A stretch of DNA of 64,000 nt from Streptomyces celluloflavus (GTDB lineage: Bacteria; Actinomycetota; Actinomycetes; Streptomycetales; Streptomycetaceae). Under the pieces are notes generated by a model, which worked only from the letters and a program-made list of their open reading frames with translations, did no database searches and was not told the origin of the DNA. Position 1 is the stretch's first letter, and every line of letters begins with the position of its first letter. Of the stretch, positions 55,306 through 64,000 are shown piece after piece. The position numbers were made by a program, and so were the translations under genes. The stretch is taken from NCBI GenBank assembly GCA_000720995.1, contig JOEL01000031.1:62001-126000 (forward strand), written 5' to 3'.

Positions 55306-57012
55306 GTGAAGACAGCGACACTGGGACCGGCGCAGCGTGCCGAGGCGCTCGCCCGAATGGCGGAGCGGGAGCTGGACATCTTGGTGGTCGGCGGCGGAGT
55401 CGTCGGCGCCGGTACGGCACTGGACGCGGCGACGCGCGGGCTGGCCACCGGACTGGTCGAGGCGCGCGACTGGGCCTCCGGCACCTCCAGCCGCTCCAGC
55501 AAGCTCATCCACGGCGGCCTGCGGTATCTGGAGATGCTGGACTTCGCGCTGGTCAGAGAGGCGCTGAAGGAACGCGGACTGCTGCTGGAGCGGCTGGCGC
55601 CGCATCTGGTGAAGCCGGTGCCGTTCCTCTACCCGCTGCAGCACAAGGGCTGGGAGCGCTGGTACGCCGGTTCGGGCGTCGCGCTCTACGACGCCATGTC
55701 GGTCTCGTCCGGGCACGGCCGCGGGCTGCCGATCCACCGGCATCTCTCCCAGCGCCGCGCCCTGCGGGTGGCGCCCTGCCTCAAGAAGGAGGCCCTGGTC
55801 GGGGCGTTGCAGTACTACGACGCACAGATGGATGACGCGCGCTTCGTGATGACGCTGGTGCGGACCGCCGCGGCGTACGGGGCCCAGGTCGCCAACCGGG
55901 CCCGCGTGGTGGGCTTCCTGCGCGAGGGCGAGCGGGTGGTCGGCGCGCGGGTGCAGGACGTCGAGGCGGGCGGCGAGTACGAGATCCGCGCCCGGCAGAT
56001 CGTCAACGCCACCGGGGTGTGGACCGATGACACCCAGGCGCTGATCGGTGAGCGCGGGCAGTTCCACGTCCGCGCGTCCAAGGGGATCCACCTGGTCGTG
56101 CCCAAGGACCGCATCCACGCGACGACCGGGCTGATCCTGCGCACCGAGAAGAGCGTGCTCTTCGTCATCCCGTGGGGACGGCACTGGATCATCGGGACGA
56201 CGGACACCGACTGGGATCTGGACAAGGCCCATCCGGCGGCGTCCAGCGCCGATATCGACTATCTGCTGGAGCATGTCAACTCGGTCCTCGCCACGCCGCT
56301 GACCAGGGACGACGTGGAAGGCGTCTATGCGGGCCTGCGGCCGCTGCTGGCCGGTGAGTCGGACGCGACCAGCAAGCTGTCGCGTGAGCACACGGTCGCG
56401 CACCCGGTGCCCGGCCTCGTCGTGGTCGCGGGCGGCAAGTACACGACGTACCGGGTGATGGCCAAGGACGCCGTGGACGAGGCGGTGCACGCGCTGGACC
56501 AGCGGGTCGCCGAGTGCGTGACGGAGGACGTGCCGCTGGTCGGCGCCGAGGGCTACAAGGCGCTGTGGAACGCGCGGGCCCGCACCGCGGCGCGCACCGG
56601 CCTGCACGTGGCGCGCGTGGAGCATCTGCTGAACCGCTACGGCTCGCGCGCCGAGGAGCTGCTGGAGCTGGTGGTGGCCGATCCGTCGCTGGGCGAACCG
56701 CTGGCCGCCGCCGACGACTATCTGCGGGCCGAGGTCGTGTACGCCTGCACGCACGAGGGCGCCCGCCACCTCGACGACGTACTGACCCGGCGGACCCGCA
56801 TCTCCATCGAGACCTTCGACCGGGGCACCCGCAGCGCCCGCGAGGTGGCCGAGCTGATGGCGCCCGCGCTGGGCTGGGACACCGACCGGGTCGAGAAGGA
56901 GATCGCCCACTACGAGAAACGGGTGGAGGCGGAGCGCGAATCGCAGCGGCAGCCGGACGATCTGACGGCGGACGCGGCACGGCTGGGCGCACCGGACATC
57001 GTGCCGTCGTAG
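55306..57012 (+). CDS. glpD: glycerol-3-phosphate dehydrogenase (FAD)
   Basis: GlpD oxidises glycerol-3-phosphate to dihydroxyacetone phosphate at the membrane. The 568-residue protein has the FAD motif 'LDILVVGGGVVGAGTALDAA', 'GTSSRSSKLIHGGLRYLEML', and 'VLFVIPWGRHWIIGTTDTDW', and the C-terminal cap with 'CTHEGARHLDDVLTRRTRIS'. GTG 55306 follows GGGAGG by 5 nt. It is divergent from the sugar dehydrogenase and monocistronic here; no glpK or glpF is adjacent. Confidence 0.95.
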   Translation: MKTATLGPAQRAEALARMAERELDILVVGGGVVGAGTALDAATRGLATGLVEARDWASGTSSRSSKLIHGGLRYLEMLDFALVREALKERGLLLERLAPHLVKPVPFLYPLQHKGWERWYAGSGVALYDAMSVSSGHGRGLPIHRHLSQRRALRVAPCLKKEALVGALQYYDAQMDDARFVMTLVRTAAAYGAQVANRARVVGFLREGERVVGARVQDVEAGGEYEIRARQIVNATGVWTDDTQALIGERGQFHVRASKGIHLVVPKDRIHATTGLILRTEKSVLFVIPWGRHWIIGTTDTDWDLDKAHPAASSADIDYLLEHVNSVLATPLTRDDVEGVYAGLRPLLAGESDATSKLSREHTVAHPVPGLVVVAGGKYTTYRVMAKDAVDEAVHALDQRVAECVTEDVPLVGAEGYKALWNARARTAARTGLHVARVEHLLNRYGSRAEELLELVVADPSLGEPLAAADDYLRAEVVYACTHEGARHLDDVLTRRTRISIETFDRGTRSAREVAELMAPALGWDTDRVEKEIAHYEKRVEAERESQRQPDDLTADAARLGAPDIVPS

Positions 57013-57050
57013 CCGGGGGCTCGGGTGACGGACCCGCGCCCCGGCGGCCG

Positions 57051-58349
57051 TCAGGGACCGGACCGGGCCGTCCGCCCGCGCGTGGCGGCGGCCCGGTGCC
57101 CCGCGGTGCGCCGGGACGGTGGGCAGAACTCCGCGGTCAGCACGTCCGTGCCGTGCCCCGGGACGGCGAGCGGCGCGGTGTTGACCCGGTAGCTGACGAG
57201 GTGCCGGCCGTCGGCGGTGCCCGCGGTCTGCGCGTACGAGCCGTTGATATCGCCGTTGTGGCCCCAGACCGTGACACCACAGGGCAGCACGGTGGCGTAC
57301 AGGCCGAGGCCGTAGGCGCCGCCGGTGCCCCGCTCGCTGCGCAGCTGGGCCATCTGACGCGGCGGCAGCAGCGCGCCGCCGAGCAGCGCCGCGAAGAACC
57401 GGTTGAGGTCGCCGAGGGTGGTGACCATCTCGCCGGCCGCCCCCGCCCGGCTCGGGTCCAGGGCTGTGACGTCCACCCGGCGGCCGCCGGCCCGGGAGTA
57501 GGCGCGGCCGTGCGGCTCGGGCAGGTCCGGGTCGGTGCCGGGGAAGGAGGTGTCGCGGAGCCCGACGGGGCCGATGACGCGGCGGCGGATCTCCTCGGCG
57601 TACGGGTGCCCGGTGACGCCCCTGATGAGCAGGCCGAGGACGAGGTAGTTGGTGTTGGAGTAGGCGAAGGGGGCGCCGCGCCCGCCCGCCGGGCCGTGCG
57701 AGCGGGGACCGGCGGCGGCCGTCGGTTGGTGGCTCAGCGCGATCCGCAGCAGCTCCGCCGGGGTGTGGTGGTCGTAGCGGTGGGCGCGGAACCCCCTGCC
57801 GCGCAGCTGCCGGGCGAGCCTCGGATCCGCGGTGTAGTCGAACAAGCCGGTCGTGTGGTCCAGCAGCTGGCGGACCGTTACCTGGCGCAGGACGCCGCGT
57901 TCGCCCGGCCCGATGCCCGGTACGCCCGGCGGCAGATGCCGGTCCGCGGTGTCGTCCAGGGACAGCTTTCCCTCGGCGGCGAGTTGCAGGACGACGGTCG
58001 CGACCACGGTCTTGGTGAGGCTGCCGGCCCGGAAGTGGTCGGTGCGCTTCATAGGGCGACCGGTGCGCAGATCGGCGACACCCGCCGTGGTGAAACGGGA
58101 GGCGCGGATGCGGCCGTCGCGGGTGCTGAGCGAGGCGGCGCCCGGGGCCCCGTCGGCCACCAGCCGGTCCAGGGCGCGCCCGGCCGCGGCCGACGGCGCC
58201 CCGGTCTCCGCGGGCGGGACCCGGTCGCGCCGCGGTGCGCCCGTACAGCCCGTCAGGGCCAGTGTCAGGGCGGCGGCCAGGGCGGTGAGCGCGATGGTAC
58301 GGCGGCGGGCGGCGCTCGCCGAGGCGGCGCGAGGTGACCGCAGCGTCAT
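57051..58349 (-). CDS. serine beta-lactamase / D-Ala-D-Ala carboxypeptidase-like lipoprotein
   Basis: A 432-residue lipoprotein (lipobox near 'LALTGC', Cys35) of the class C / DD-peptidase superfamily: 'GSLTK' holds the SxxK nucleophile (S110, K113), 'FAYSNTNYLVLG' the YxN, and 'VWGHNGDINGSYAQ' the HxG that replaces KTG. All three are intact. It could be a penicillin-binding carboxypeptidase, an esterase or a beta-lactamase; sequence does not decide. Confidence 0.88.
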   Translation of the reverse strand: MTLRSPRAASASAARRRTIALTALAAALTLALTGCTGAPRRDRVPPAETGAPSAAAGRALDRLVADGAPGAASLSTRDGRIRASRFTTAGVADLRTGRPMKRTDHFRAGSLTKTVVATVVLQLAAEGKLSLDDTADRHLPPGVPGIGPGERGVLRQVTVRQLLDHTTGLFDYTADPRLARQLRGRGFRAHRYDHHTPAELLRIALSHQPTAAAGPRSHGPAGGRGAPFAYSNTNYLVLGLLIRGVTGHPYAEEIRRRVIGPVGLRDTSFPGTDPDLPEPHGRAYSRAGGRRVDVTALDPSRAGAAGEMVTTLGDLNRFFAALLGGALLPPRQMAQLRSERGTGGAYGLGLYATVLPCGVTVWGHNGDINGSYAQTAGTADGRHLVSYRVNTAPLAVPGHGTDVLTAEFCPPSRRTAGHRAAATRGRTARSGP

Positions 58350-58540
58350 CGGGACTCCCGTTCGTCGGGGCCATCATGACGGGTGCGCGCGGTGCCGTCC
58401 GTCGCGGACCCGGGCCTTCCCCACGGCTGCGGATGAGGGAGAATGAAGGCTCTGCCAGGGTGGGTTGTCCGAGTTGGGCCAGTTTGGTGAGCGACGGAAA
58501 AGCGAAGCTGCCAACTCGGCTGGATTACAGAGGGGATTCA

Positions 58541-60556
58541 GTGGGCGACGAGGTCGAGATGGACGGCAAGGAGGGCAGGCTGCTCGCCGGCCGGTACCGG
58601 CTCGCCGATGTTCTCGGCCGGGGCGGCATGGGCACGGTATGGCGTGCTCGCGACGAGGTCCTGGGCCGTACGGTCGCGGTCAAGGAGCTGCGCTTCCCGG
58701 GCGGGGTCGAGGAGGACGAGAAGCGTCGTCTGATCACCCGCACCCTGCGCGAGGCCAAGGCGATCGCCCGGATCCGCAACAACGGTGCCGTGACGGTCTT
58801 CGACGTGGTCGACGAGGACGACCGGCCGTGGATCGTGATGGAGCTCGTCGAGGGCCGCTCGCTGGCCGAGGTCATCCGCGACGACGGCGCGCTCACCCCG
58901 CGCCGCTCCGCCGAGGTCGGCCTCGCCGTACTGGACGTGCTGCGCGCCGCCCACCGCGAGGGCATCCTGCACCGCGATGTGAAGCCGTCCAACGTCCTGA
59001 TGTCGGACGACGGCCGCGTCGTACTGACCGACTTCGGCATCGCGCAGGTCGAGGGCGACCCCTCCGTCACCTCCACCGGCATGCTCGTCGGCGCGCCCTC
59101 GTACATCTCGCCGGAGCGGGCCCGCGGGCACAAGCCCGGCCCGCCCGCCGACATGTGGTCGCTGGGCGGCCTGCTGTACGCCTGCGTCGAGGGCGTACCG
59201 CCGTACGACAAGGGGTCGGCGATCGCGACGCTGACGGCGGTGATGACCGAGCCGGTCGACCCGCCGAAGAGCGCCGGTGCGCTGGAAGAGGTCATCTACG
59301 GCCTGCTGGTGAAGAACCCGGCGGGCCGGCTGGACGACGCGGGCGCCCGCGCCCTGCTGCTGGACGTCGTGCACGGACCGGAGGACACCGGTCCGCAGGC
59401 GCCGGAGCCCGCCCTGGACGCCACCCGCGCGATGGCGCTGCCGACGGTGCCCGAGGAGCGGGCCCCGGCCCGCCCCGCGGCCCGGCCGGCGAAGCCGAAG
59501 CCGAAGGCGGCCGGACCGAAGCCGCAGCGCAAACCGAAGCCCGCGCAGCAGACACGGCCGGGTACGGCCGGCAGCGGGGCGGCCGGGGCGCCGGGCGCGC
59601 CGGAGCGGGCCGGGTCCGGGCAGCCGCCGGCCGGAGCGGCGGGCCGGTACGGGACGGACCGCCCGGCGGGGGACCGCCCGGCGACGGACCGGCCGGGATT
59701 CGACAAGGACGCCGCCAAGGAGCGGATGCGCGGCGCCCTCCGGTCCGTGCGCGAGGCCGCCACCGCCGCGACCGCCGCGACCCGCGCCGGCTCCGGACCG
59801 GGCGACGGCAGCAGCCGGCCGGCCCCGCCGCGGGCCTCGGTGACCGATGTGGTCCCGCGCCGCACCCTGATCATCGTGGCCGTGGTGATCGCGGTGGCGA
59901 TCGTGGGCACGGTGCTGGCGTTCGCGCTCGGCGGCGACGGCCCGAGCACGGATGCGTCCGGCACGAAGGACAAGGCGTCCGCGAGCCAGGCATCGTCCAC
60001 GGCGGACCGGTCCGGTACCGGCGAGGAGCCCGCGAAGCAGCTGCCGGGCACCCCGCCGCCGCAGTCGGGCAGCGGCGCCGCGAAGGACGGCCAGGCGCTG
60101 CCGGACGGCTTCGGTGCGGTCGCCAACGGCCAGTACCGGTTCGCCATGGCGATGCCCAAGGGGTTCCGGCAGTCGGGCACCGCGGGGAAGAACTCCGGCG
60201 CCATCTACAGCGCGTCGGGCGGCTTTCCGCGTGTCCAGGTCGACTACAACGCCAAGCCCGGCACCGACGCGGCGGCATCCTGGCACAGCCAGGAGCCGAG
60301 TGTGCGCGGCTCCAGCGACAACTACCACCTGATCGGCATCGCCCCCGTCAAGTGGCGGGACTATCCGACCGTCGCGGACTGGTCGTTCACCCGCACCCAG
60401 GGCGGTGTGCAGGTGCAGGTGCTCAACCGCGGTTTCAAGGCCGACGACAAGCACGGCTACGCCATCATGATCACCTGCAAGGCGGACGCGTGGTCGGACA
60501 CGGAGTGCCGGCAGCTGCGCGAGACGGCGTTCCAGACGTTCACGGTGAAGGACTGA
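58541..60556 (+). CDS. receptor-type serine/threonine protein kinase
   Basis: The 671-residue Hanks-type kinase has an active kinase domain (about residues 20-275): 'LGRGGMGTVWRARDE', 'VAVKELRF', 'GILHRDVKPSNVLM', 'LTDFGIAQV', 'GAPSYISPERARG'. A Pro/Ala/Lys-rich linker leads to a single membrane helix (about 443-466), then an extracellular domain of about 150 residues ('YRFAMAMPKGFRQSGTAGKN', 'PTVADWSFTRTQGGVQVQVL') related to that of the next protein. GTG 58541 follows AGAGGGGA. It is upstream of the pseudokinase gene. Confidence 0.93.
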   Translation: MGDEVEMDGKEGRLLAGRYRLADVLGRGGMGTVWRARDEVLGRTVAVKELRFPGGVEEDEKRRLITRTLREAKAIARIRNNGAVTVFDVVDEDDRPWIVMELVEGRSLAEVIRDDGALTPRRSAEVGLAVLDVLRAAHREGILHRDVKPSNVLMSDDGRVVLTDFGIAQVEGDPSVTSTGMLVGAPSYISPERARGHKPGPPADMWSLGGLLYACVEGVPPYDKGSAIATLTAVMTEPVDPPKSAGALEEVIYGLLVKNPAGRLDDAGARALLLDVVHGPEDTGPQAPEPALDATRAMALPTVPEERAPARPAARPAKPKPKAAGPKPQRKPKPAQQTRPGTAGSGAAGAPGAPERAGSGQPPAGAAGRYGTDRPAGDRPATDRPGFDKDAAKERMRGALRSVREAATAATAATRAGSGPGDGSSRPAPPRASVTDVVPRRTLIIVAVVIAVAIVGTVLAFALGGDGPSTDASGTKDKASASQASSTADRSGTGEEPAKQLPGTPPPQSGSGAAKDGQALPDGFGAVANGQYRFAMAMPKGFRQSGTAGKNSGAIYSASGGFPRVQVDYNAKPGTDAAASWHSQEPSVRGSSDNYHLIGIAPVKWRDYPTVADWSFTRTQGGVQVQVLNRGFKADDKHGYAIMITCKADAWSDTECRQLRETAFQTFTVKD

Positions 60557-60749
60557 CACCGCCCGGCAGCACTCCGCGGCGGGTGCGGTTGCGCCGGGCG
60601 GGCCGCAACTCCGCGGCCGGGCCCGTATCGTGAGACGCCGCGGGCCGTACACCTCCGCGATGGGCGGGAAAACGACCGGAAGTGACCGTAGGTGCGCGCC
60701 GCGGTCCGGCTCCGGGGACGGCTGGCAGCGCGCGCTGTGGGGAGGCGCC

Positions 60750-63128
60750 GTGGACGCGTACGCGGGGAGAGTGCTCGCCGAGCGCTACCGCCTGCCACTG
60801 CGGCCGGCGGGCGACGACGAGTTCACCGAGACCCGGGCACTGGACACGTACAGCGGGCAGGAGATCCTGCTCCGCCAAGTGCCGCTGCCGGAGGTCGTGG
60901 AGGCGGAGTTCGTCGACGAGGCGGCGCAGGACGGTGGCCGCGGCGGCGGTCCGTGGGACGGGCCGTACGGCGGCGCGGCCCCCGCGCTCCGGGGCGGCCG
61001 TGCGCGGGGCACGGGGGTGGCCGACCGCAGCCCCCGGGATCCCGCCGTACGGCGGGCGCTGGAGGCGGCGACGGCGGCGGCCCGGCTGCCCGACCACCCC
61101 CGGCTCGACCAGGTCTTCGACGTGTTCGTGCAGGACGGCAGCCTCTGGATCGCGGGCGAACTGATCCCGGCCCGCCCGCTGTCCGCGCTGCTCGCCGGGC
61201 GGACGCTCTCCCCGCACCGCGCCGCGGAAATAGCAGCCGACGTCCTCACGGCGCTGCGCACCCTGCACGCGCACGGCTGGCTCCACCGCAATATCACCGC
61301 CCGTACGGTCCTGATCTGCGACGACGGCCGGGCCATCCTGAGCGGTCTGGCGGTGGGCGCGGCCCAGGAGGCGCTCTGCGGGTACGACCCGGTGCCGGGA
61401 GAGGCAGGGGAGACGGGGGAGGCGACGGCGATCCGGGAGCCCGGCGCGGGGACCGGCGCGTTCCTGGTAAAGGCCCCGCCGCGCGATGTCGAACTTGCCA
61501 AGTACGCTCCTGCTGAGGGCAGTTCAGCCGGATCCGGGTCCGCCGCGTACGGCCGCCCGCTCGGTGGGCTCGCCGCGGAACGGGCGCGGCAGACGCGGCT
61601 GGCCGTCATCGGGCCCGTCACCGAACGCTGGGCACCGGAGCAGGCCGGGCCGGTGCACGAGGCGGGGCCGTCGGCGCCGCAGGCAGGCCCGGCCACCGAC
61701 CTGTGGGCGGTCGGCGCGCTGCTCTTCCGCGCGGTGCGGGGCCGTGCGCCGTACCCCGAGGAGAGCGCCGCCGAACTGGCCCGGCTGGTGTGCTCGTGGC
61801 CGCCCGTCACGGCCGAGGACTGCGGTGACCTGCGGCCCGTCGTCGAATCGCTGCTGTGCCGGGACCCCGCCGGCCGCCCGGACATCGAGGAACTGCGCGG
61901 CCGGCTGCGGTCGCTGATCCGTACGGCGCCCGAGGCGGAGATCGGCACCCGGGCGGTGACGATGCCGGCGCTGGACGGGGCCGCCGCCGATCCGCGACGG
62001 CTGCCGGCCGTGCGGCGGCGCGGCGAACTCGTCCGCGAGGGACGGCGGGAGAAGGGCCGGGACCGCCGCACACCGGGCTCGCGGCCACCGTCCGCCACAC
62101 CCGTCCCCGCGTCCGGCCCCGCTTCCGGACCGGCGGCGACCGCTCCCGTGCCTCGTCCGCGACGGCTCCCCGAGCAGTCCGATGCCCCTCGCCGGCCCCG
62201 GACCGAACGGCAGCCCCGGGCGACCGGACCCGCCAAGGCCATGGTCCCGGTGAAGCCGGCCAAGCAGCCCAAGCCGGTCGGACAGGCCAAGCCGGTGAAG
62301 CCGGTGAAGGGCCCCAAGAAGGCGTCCAAGTCCGCTCGGCAGCGGGCCGCTCAGCACAACGAGCAGCAGATGATGGGCCAGGTGGGACTGGAGCGGGTGG
62401 GGGCGGCGCCGACCGGCCCGCCGGACGCGGCGAGACCCTCGCGGGCGCCGCGCGCCCGCGGGCCGCGGCACCTCGGCCGGCTGCTGCTCGCCGTGATCCT
62501 GCTCCTGGTCGTGGCGGCGATCGCCTACGCCTTCGTGTTCATGCCGAAGTCGGGTGCGGACACCGGGGACGGTCCGGCCGGCGCCGACCGTACCGGCGCG
62601 GCGCCCGCGGGCCGGGGCGATGGGCGGGACGGGGGCGCGGGCGCCGGCGCAACGCAGACCACCGCGCCCGCGGGCCTCGCCAAGGGCTTCGAGGTGCGCA
62701 AGGACCCCCAGGGCTTCCAGGTCGCGGTCCGGAAGGGCTGGGAGCGGCGCGGTGCGAACGACCGGGGACAGGTCCGGTACGTCGGCGGCGACTACGAGCT
62801 GGTGATCGTGCCCGGTCGCGACACCACCGCCCACTTCGGCACCGACCCGATGGCGTACCAGCAGGACAGGGAGGCGGAGTTGCAGCCGTACCGCGACTCC
62901 GGCTGGTCCTCGTCGTCCCGGCTGCGGCGGACGGACGTCGGGAAGACCGCGATGGCGGAGGGCACCTTCACCTGGCGCGACAGCAGCGGCCGCGAGGTGT
63001 ACGTCCGCAACCTCGCGATGATCCACGACGGCCGCTACCACCTCGTCCTCGTCATCGGCCCGAACACCGGGCGCCGCGAGGCGGACCTCCTCTACCAGCA
63101 GGCCACGGACGCATACCGGCCCGGCTGA
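60750..63128 (+). CDS. membrane pseudokinase paralogous to the upstream Ser/Thr kinase
   Basis: A 792-residue protein with a kinase-like domain in which the key residues are lost: 'LHRNITARTVLICDDG' has HRN (N181) instead of HRD, the DFG site reads 'AILSGLAVG', and the strand that should carry the ATP-binding Lys is 'EILLRQVPL'. A Lys/Pro-rich linker (KPAKQPKPVGQAKPVKPVKG) precedes a membrane helix near 576-598, and the extracellular end ('FQVAVRKGWERRGANDRGQV', 'GTFTWRDSSGREVYVRNLAM') resembles that of the kinase. GTG 60750 is perfectly placed behind GGGGAGG. It may be a ligand or scaffold partner of the kinase. Confidence 0.88.
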   Translation: MDAYAGRVLAERYRLPLRPAGDDEFTETRALDTYSGQEILLRQVPLPEVVEAEFVDEAAQDGGRGGGPWDGPYGGAAPALRGGRARGTGVADRSPRDPAVRRALEAATAAARLPDHPRLDQVFDVFVQDGSLWIAGELIPARPLSALLAGRTLSPHRAAEIAADVLTALRTLHAHGWLHRNITARTVLICDDGRAILSGLAVGAAQEALCGYDPVPGEAGETGEATAIREPGAGTGAFLVKAPPRDVELAKYAPAEGSSAGSGSAAYGRPLGGLAAERARQTRLAVIGPVTERWAPEQAGPVHEAGPSAPQAGPATDLWAVGALLFRAVRGRAPYPEESAAELARLVCSWPPVTAEDCGDLRPVVESLLCRDPAGRPDIEELRGRLRSLIRTAPEAEIGTRAVTMPALDGAAADPRRLPAVRRRGELVREGRREKGRDRRTPGSRPPSATPVPASGPASGPAATAPVPRPRRLPEQSDAPRRPRTERQPRATGPAKAMVPVKPAKQPKPVGQAKPVKPVKGPKKASKSARQRAAQHNEQQMMGQVGLERVGAAPTGPPDAARPSRAPRARGPRHLGRLLLAVILLLVVAAIAYAFVFMPKSGADTGDGPAGADRTGAAPAGRGDGRDGGAGAGATQTTAPAGLAKGFEVRKDPQGFQVAVRKGWERRGANDRGQVRYVGGDYELVIVPGRDTTAHFGTDPMAYQQDREAELQPYRDSGWSSSSRLRRTDVGKTAMAEGTFTWRDSSGREVYVRNLAMIHDGRYHLVLVIGPNTGRREADLLYQQATDAYRPG

Positions 63129-63202
63129 CGCCCGGCGGGCCGCGGGCTCCGCGGCGGAAAATGGCGGTGCGGGCGCCGACACGGCCTGTTACGGTCACCG
63201 GC

Positions 63203-63253
63203 ATGAAGCGCGCTGCCATGACGACGACGCCGGAGAGTGTCCCGGCGCGCTGA
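63203..63253 (+). CDS. 16-codon leader peptide with a Thr-codon run (thrS attenuator)
   Basis: ATG 63203 encodes MKRAAMTTTPESVPAR and stops at 63251-63253. It has three consecutive ACG Thr codons (63221-63229) within a 16-residue frame, then a terminator 16 nt beyond the stop and a broken thrS. TACGGT (63190-63195) lies 7 nt before the ATG and no ribosome site is seen, which suggests a leaderless transcript. This is the plan of classical amino-acid attenuation, with ribosome stalling at Thr codons when charged tRNA-Thr is low. Confidence 0.6.
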   Translation: MKRAAMTTTPESVPAR

Positions 63254-63269
63254 CAGATGTCTTGATCCG

Positions 63270-63298
63270 AAGCCCCGGGGCGAGTGCCCCGGGGCTTT
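63270..63298 (+). terminator. attenuator terminator upstream of thrS relic
   Basis: AAGCCCCGGGGC (63270-63281) pairs perfectly with GCCCCGGGGCTT (63286-63297) around GAGT and is followed by TTT. It follows the Thr leader peptide and precedes the thrS relic by about 70 nt. Confidence 0.8.
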
Positions 63299-63365
63299 GC
63301 CATGGGGGTCCCGCCGGCCGGCGGCCGGGGAACGTCACTCGCCCGATATCCGCGAGGAGACCGCC

Positions 63366-63705
63366 ATGTACGACCACCGCAAACTCGGCCTGTTCGACAC
63401 CGACCCGCTGATCGGCGCGGGACTGCCCTAATGGCTGCCCGACGGCGCGACCGGACGGCACACCCTGGAGGAGTACATCCGCGCCGCCGAGCGGCGGGCG
63501 GGCTACCGGCACGTGTACTCGCCGGTGCTCGGCAAACGGGAGCTGTACGAGATCTCGGGGCACCGGTCGCACTACAGCGAGGATATGTTCCCCCGATGGA
63601 CCTCGGCGGCGAGCAGGTCGTCCTGCGGCCGAGCCTCTGTCCGCACCACGCGCTGATCTACCGCTCCCGCTCGCACCGTTACCGCGAACTGCCGCTGCGC
63701 ATGGC
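63366..63705 (+). pseudogene. threonyl-tRNA synthetase paralogue, broken
   Basis: ATG 63366 (GAGGAGA upstream) opens with '[20 protein letters not shown]' and, in frame or after shifts, '[20 protein letters not shown]', '[20 protein letters not shown]' and '[20 protein letters not shown]', the start of the catalytic domain of a short ThrRS that lacks the TGS and editing domains. A TAA stop at 63429 and the loss of one C in the C-run at 63590 break the frame, and the homology ends after 'LPLRMA', so over 250 residues are missing. It is a clear pseudogene. Paralogous ThrRS copies are known as resistance versions in producers of ThrRS inhibitors. Confidence 0.85.
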
Positions 63706-63707
63706 CG

Positions 63708-63887
63708 GTGGCGTCCGTTGCGTACAACGGCATCCTTCATGCGTACCAAACCACCCGGAATGCCCATGCGTGGGAGGTGGCGGCGCAACAATCGGCGTTC
63801 CGGCGACTCACGGCTGCATCCGAGGTCGGACCCGGCCCACAGGGCCGTGCTTCCTCAGGGACTGCCGAGGATGGAGACATGCGGTGA
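63708..63887 (+). CDS. small protein after thrS relic, possibly N-truncated
   Basis: GTG 63708 opens a 59-residue frame '[20 protein letters not shown]', '[20 protein letters not shown]', ending in GDMR. It reads as coding, but there is no ribosome site, and the start abuts the point where thrS homology ends, so it may be the tail of a fused or truncated gene. Its stop overlaps (GTGA) the next start. Confidence 0.45.
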   Translation: MASVAYNGILHAYQTTRNAHAWEVAAQQSAFRRLTAASEVGPGPQGRASSGTAEDGDMR

Positions 63888-64000
63888 ACCTTCGATTGAT
63901 CGCCCAATTCGCCCAAGGCGGCGGGCACAAGAAGGATGAAGGCGAGGGGGACGGACACCCCGGTCAGCCGTGGACGCCGACTGACGAGCCCACTCCCGAC
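63884..64000 (+). CDS. hypothetical protein, start only (runs off the right edge)
   Basis: GTG 63884 overlaps the preceding stop and opens '[20 protein letters not shown]' and onward to the window end, with an acidic Gly/Pro-rich stretch. Too little is present to assign a family. Confidence 0.4.
   Translation, partial: MNLRLIAQFAQGGGHKKDEGEGDGHPGQPWTPTDEPTPD

Noticed and set aside
63203-63365. T-box riboswitch in front of thrS
   Set aside because: No T-box bulge sequence or stem I architecture is seen; a Thr-codon peptide followed by a terminator explains the leader better.

Overview
The window is a stretch of Streptomyces chromosome core. GC content is very high, GTG starts are common, start and stop codons overlap by 4 nt in many operons, and sporulation regulators of the whiD / bldM / shbA type lie in the familiar order upstream of guaB. 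I place it in the genus with confidence but not to species.

Left part (1-10570): the end of a PaaX-type regulator; an orphan ATP-grasp (graspetide) precursor-like peptide next to an anti-sigma-type ATPase; a duplicated XRE-regulator/DUF397 cassette in which the second regulator is truncated; then a housekeeping run for cell wall, cofactor and tRNA modification: glmS, acpS, nnr, alr, an alpha/beta hydrolase and tsaE.

Island (about 10571-21700): tsaE is separated from tsaB-rimI-tsaD by about 11 kb of foreign-looking DNA. It holds decayed coding remnants, an IS630-family element with a -1 frameshift signal, a small HTH gene, a broken metal P-type ATPase, a 1317-residue secreted polymorphic toxin (ALF-like repeats, Ala-rich coiled coil, HINT, novel C-terminal toxin) with a candidate immunity gene, and a small secreted protein beside a trypsin-like FG-GAP protein that lacks its catalytic His and Ser. 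A 14-bp direct repeat and related hairpins and short repeats lie at the two edges.

Middle (21760-35784): a small hypothetical gene, a degenerate L,D-transpeptidase-like secreted protein, tsaB-rimI-tsaD (t6A synthesis), a THUMP-like methyltransferase, then RR-HK-LCP-SEDS genes on the minus strand (signalling and cell wall), and groES-groEL under two CIRCE operators.

Right part (35947-64000): a sugar-utilisation locus (hydroxyacid dehydrogenase, ABC importer, DeoR/LacI hybrid regulator, DUF2264 protein) with a shared candidate operator; two convergent intergenic regions filled with different repeat arrays; SDR, MOSC and LysR genes; whiD, bldM, shbA, guaB, guaB3; a sugar-nucleotide dehydrogenase with an altered active site; glpD; a serine beta-lactamase-like lipoprotein; a receptor Ser/Thr kinase followed by a paralogous pseudokinase; and finally a Thr-codon leader peptide plus terminator in front of a broken threonyl-tRNA synthetase gene.

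The most interesting items are the toxin island between tsaE and tsaB, the orphan graspetide precursor, the Thr attenuator left in front of a dead thrS, the unexplained repeat arrays, and several enzymes whose catalytic residues have been lost.
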